From Paracoccaceae bacterium (GTDB lineage Bacteria > Pseudomonadota > Alphaproteobacteria > Rhodobacterales > Rhodobacteraceae): a stretch of DNA of 5,670 nt. Positions within the stretch are counted from its first letter, which is position 1; each line of letters starts with the position of its first letter. The notes under the pieces were generated by a model. That model worked only from the letters and a program-made list of their open reading frames with translations. It ran no database searches and had not been told where the DNA came from. The stretch is taken from assembly GCA_009922885.1 (NCBI GenBank), contig RFUP01000169.1, forward strand, positions 1 to 5,670, read 5' to 3'. The translations under genes were made by a program, and so were the position numbers. Below, one piece after another: positions 5,381-5,670 of this stretch.

Positions 5381-5423
5381 TATGGATTGCGTCTGGACTG
5401 CGTATGGATTGCGTCATGACGTA
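5381..5423. repeat. Repeat block B upstream of secE
   Basis: This is the second copy, displaced by exactly 80 bases: TGGATTGCGTC (5383), TGGACTGCGTA (5394), TGGATTGCGTC (5405), then ATGACGTA with the same palindrome CGTCATGACG (5412-5421). The units here are closer to one another than in block A, so this copy may be nearer the ancestral form. The 37 bases between the blocks are not repeated. Confidence 0.8.
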
Positions 5424-5448
5424 AAATCGACCAGGCGGACGGGAGAAA

Positions 5449-5481
5449 ATGACGCCGAACTGCCCTTCCGAAGAAGGTTAA
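5449..5481 (+). other. Possible 10-codon ORF with good ribosome binding site
   Basis: GGGAGA lies close upstream of an ATG at 5449 that opens the short frame MTPNCPSEEG before TAA. It may be a chance match, a leader peptide, or the original start of the membrane-protein frame that follows in the +1 register. It has no known family. Confidence 0.2.
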
Positions 5482-5644
5482 GGCAACAACCACTGGTGAG
5501 AACGGTGGATCAGGATTTACGGGCGCGCTTCTTCTTGGCGGGGGCGGCGAGAAGTGGGCTTTCGTCTTCTGGGGCCTCTTCGCCGTGTGCGGCCTCATCC
5601 TCGTGGCGTATGCCGCGTGGATGTGGTGGGAGGAGCGCCGGTGA
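5453..5644 (+). pseudogene. Open frame encoding a single-pass membrane protein end, without a start codon
   Basis: After the TGA at 5450 this plus-strand frame stays open to the TGA at 5642-5644 and ends in a strongly hydrophobic helix, WAFVFWGLFAVCGLILVAYA, then AWMWWEERR. From about 5553 onward its codons almost all end in G or C, as in secE. No ATG, GTG or TTG exists in frame, so it would need a frameshift from the ATG at 5449, a sequence error, or be a broken remnant. The stop overlaps a GTG with a good ribosome binding site, which argues that the plus strand is used here. No family was recognised. The same bases read on the minus strand give a charged C-terminus, which is the competing interpretation. 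Confidence 0.3.
5464..5477 (-). promoter_or_regulatory. UUCG tetraloop hairpin
   Basis: On the minus strand CCTTC-TTCG-GAAGG forms a 5-bp stem closed by the very stable C(UUCG)G loop. It lies 33 bases beyond the possible minus-strand stop at 5510. No T-run follows directly. The loop sequence is the stable one only in the minus-strand RNA, which weakly favours minus-strand transcription. Confidence 0.35.
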
Positions 5645-5670
5645 CCCTCCAGATGGCCGTGTTCGTCGCC
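5510..5670 (-). CDS. Possible C-terminal end of a minus-strand gene entering from the right
   Basis: A minus-strand frame open from the window edge ends at TGA (5512-5510) with an acidic then basic tail, HEDEAAHGEEAPEDES followed by PLLAAPAKKKRARKS. Such tails are natural for real proteins, and the last 30 codons look usual for this genome. Against it, the first 20 visible residues use codons rare in the neighbouring genes (CGA, ACA, CCA, TCT, GGA, TCA). An acidic tail is also what the antisense of a hydrophobic helix produces. It excludes the plus-strand membrane reading. No function is assigned. Confidence 0.3.
   Translation of the reverse strand, partial: RRTRPSGGSPALLPPHPRGIRHEDEAAHGEEAPEDESPLLAAPAKKKRARKS
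5641..5670 (+). CDS. Possible start of a plus-strand gene, cut by the window edge
   Basis: A GTG at 5641 overlaps the preceding TGA as GTGA, with GGAGG seven bases upstream. The ten visible codons read MTLQMAVFVA and all end in G or C. The four-base overlap and binding site are typical of translationally coupled genes. Too little is visible to name a product. Confidence 0.3.
   Translation, partial: MTLQMAVFVA

Noticed and set aside
5301..5423. CRISPR array or replication iterons
   Set aside because: Only two blocks with 37 unrepeated bases between them and 11-base sub-units; no cas genes, no replication initiator gene and no AT-rich unwinding region nearby.
5269..5598. 109-residue minus-strand open frame upstream of secE
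   Set aside because: It spans the 11-base repeats, has a proline/arginine-rich low-complexity start, no ribosome binding site and no family likeness.
5243..5670. tRNA gene upstream of secE, as found in many bacteria
   Set aside because: No cloverleaf, T-loop GTTCGA-type sequence or CCA end could be found on either strand.

Overview
The window is a chromosomal ribosomal-protein and transcription cluster from an alphaproteobacterium, most likely a member of the Rhodobacterales. The lineage call rests on the protein sequences (L11 with the long basic insert around VGKRNRPKGS, a typical alphaproteobacterial L7/L12, a 67-residue SecE), on GC-rich codon use, and on a glycosyltransferase of the putative rhamnosyltransferase type. 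This is inference from recognition, not from a search.

Layout. All housekeeping genes lie on the minus strand and are transcribed right to left in the classical order secE, nusG, rplK, rplA, (interruption), rplJ, rplL, rpoB. rpoB runs off the left edge after 173 residues. rplK and rplA are separated by one base. The rplL-rpoB spacer (234 bases) holds five hairpins in a row, as expected of an attenuation or RNA-processing region that sets the ratio of L7/L12 to RNA polymerase beta subunit. The block is broken between rplA and rplJ by a 293-residue glycosyltransferase gene on the plus strand. It converges on rplA through a shared bidirectional terminator and diverges from rplJ across a 393-base region. 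That region holds a well-spaced promoter for rplJ and a leader of about 260 nt with GNRA-loop hairpins next to the rplJ ribosome binding site. As a result rplJL-rpoB cannot simply be read through from rplKA and has its own promoter.

Right end. Upstream of secE (5243 to 5670) no gene is securely recognised. The stretch holds a plausible secE promoter and, directly upstream of its -35 box, two 43-base blocks 80 bases apart. Each block is built from three 11-base units and ends in the palindrome CGTCATGACG. This helically phased array is the most unusual feature of the window. Beyond it, 5450 to 5670 reads either as the end of a plus-strand single-pass membrane protein overlapping a following GTG-start gene, or as the lysine/arginine-rich C-terminus of a minus-strand gene. 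The sequence alone does not settle this.

How the genes work together. SecE is the essential small subunit of the SecYEG translocon. NusG couples RNA polymerase to the ribosome and Rho. L11 and L1 form part of the 50S GTPase-centre base and L1 stalk. L10 and L7/L12 make the factor-recruiting stalk. RpoB is the RNA polymerase beta subunit. The glycosyltransferase has no evident functional link to them and probably acts on a surface glycan. No tRNA, rRNA, insertion sequence or CRISPR array was seen.
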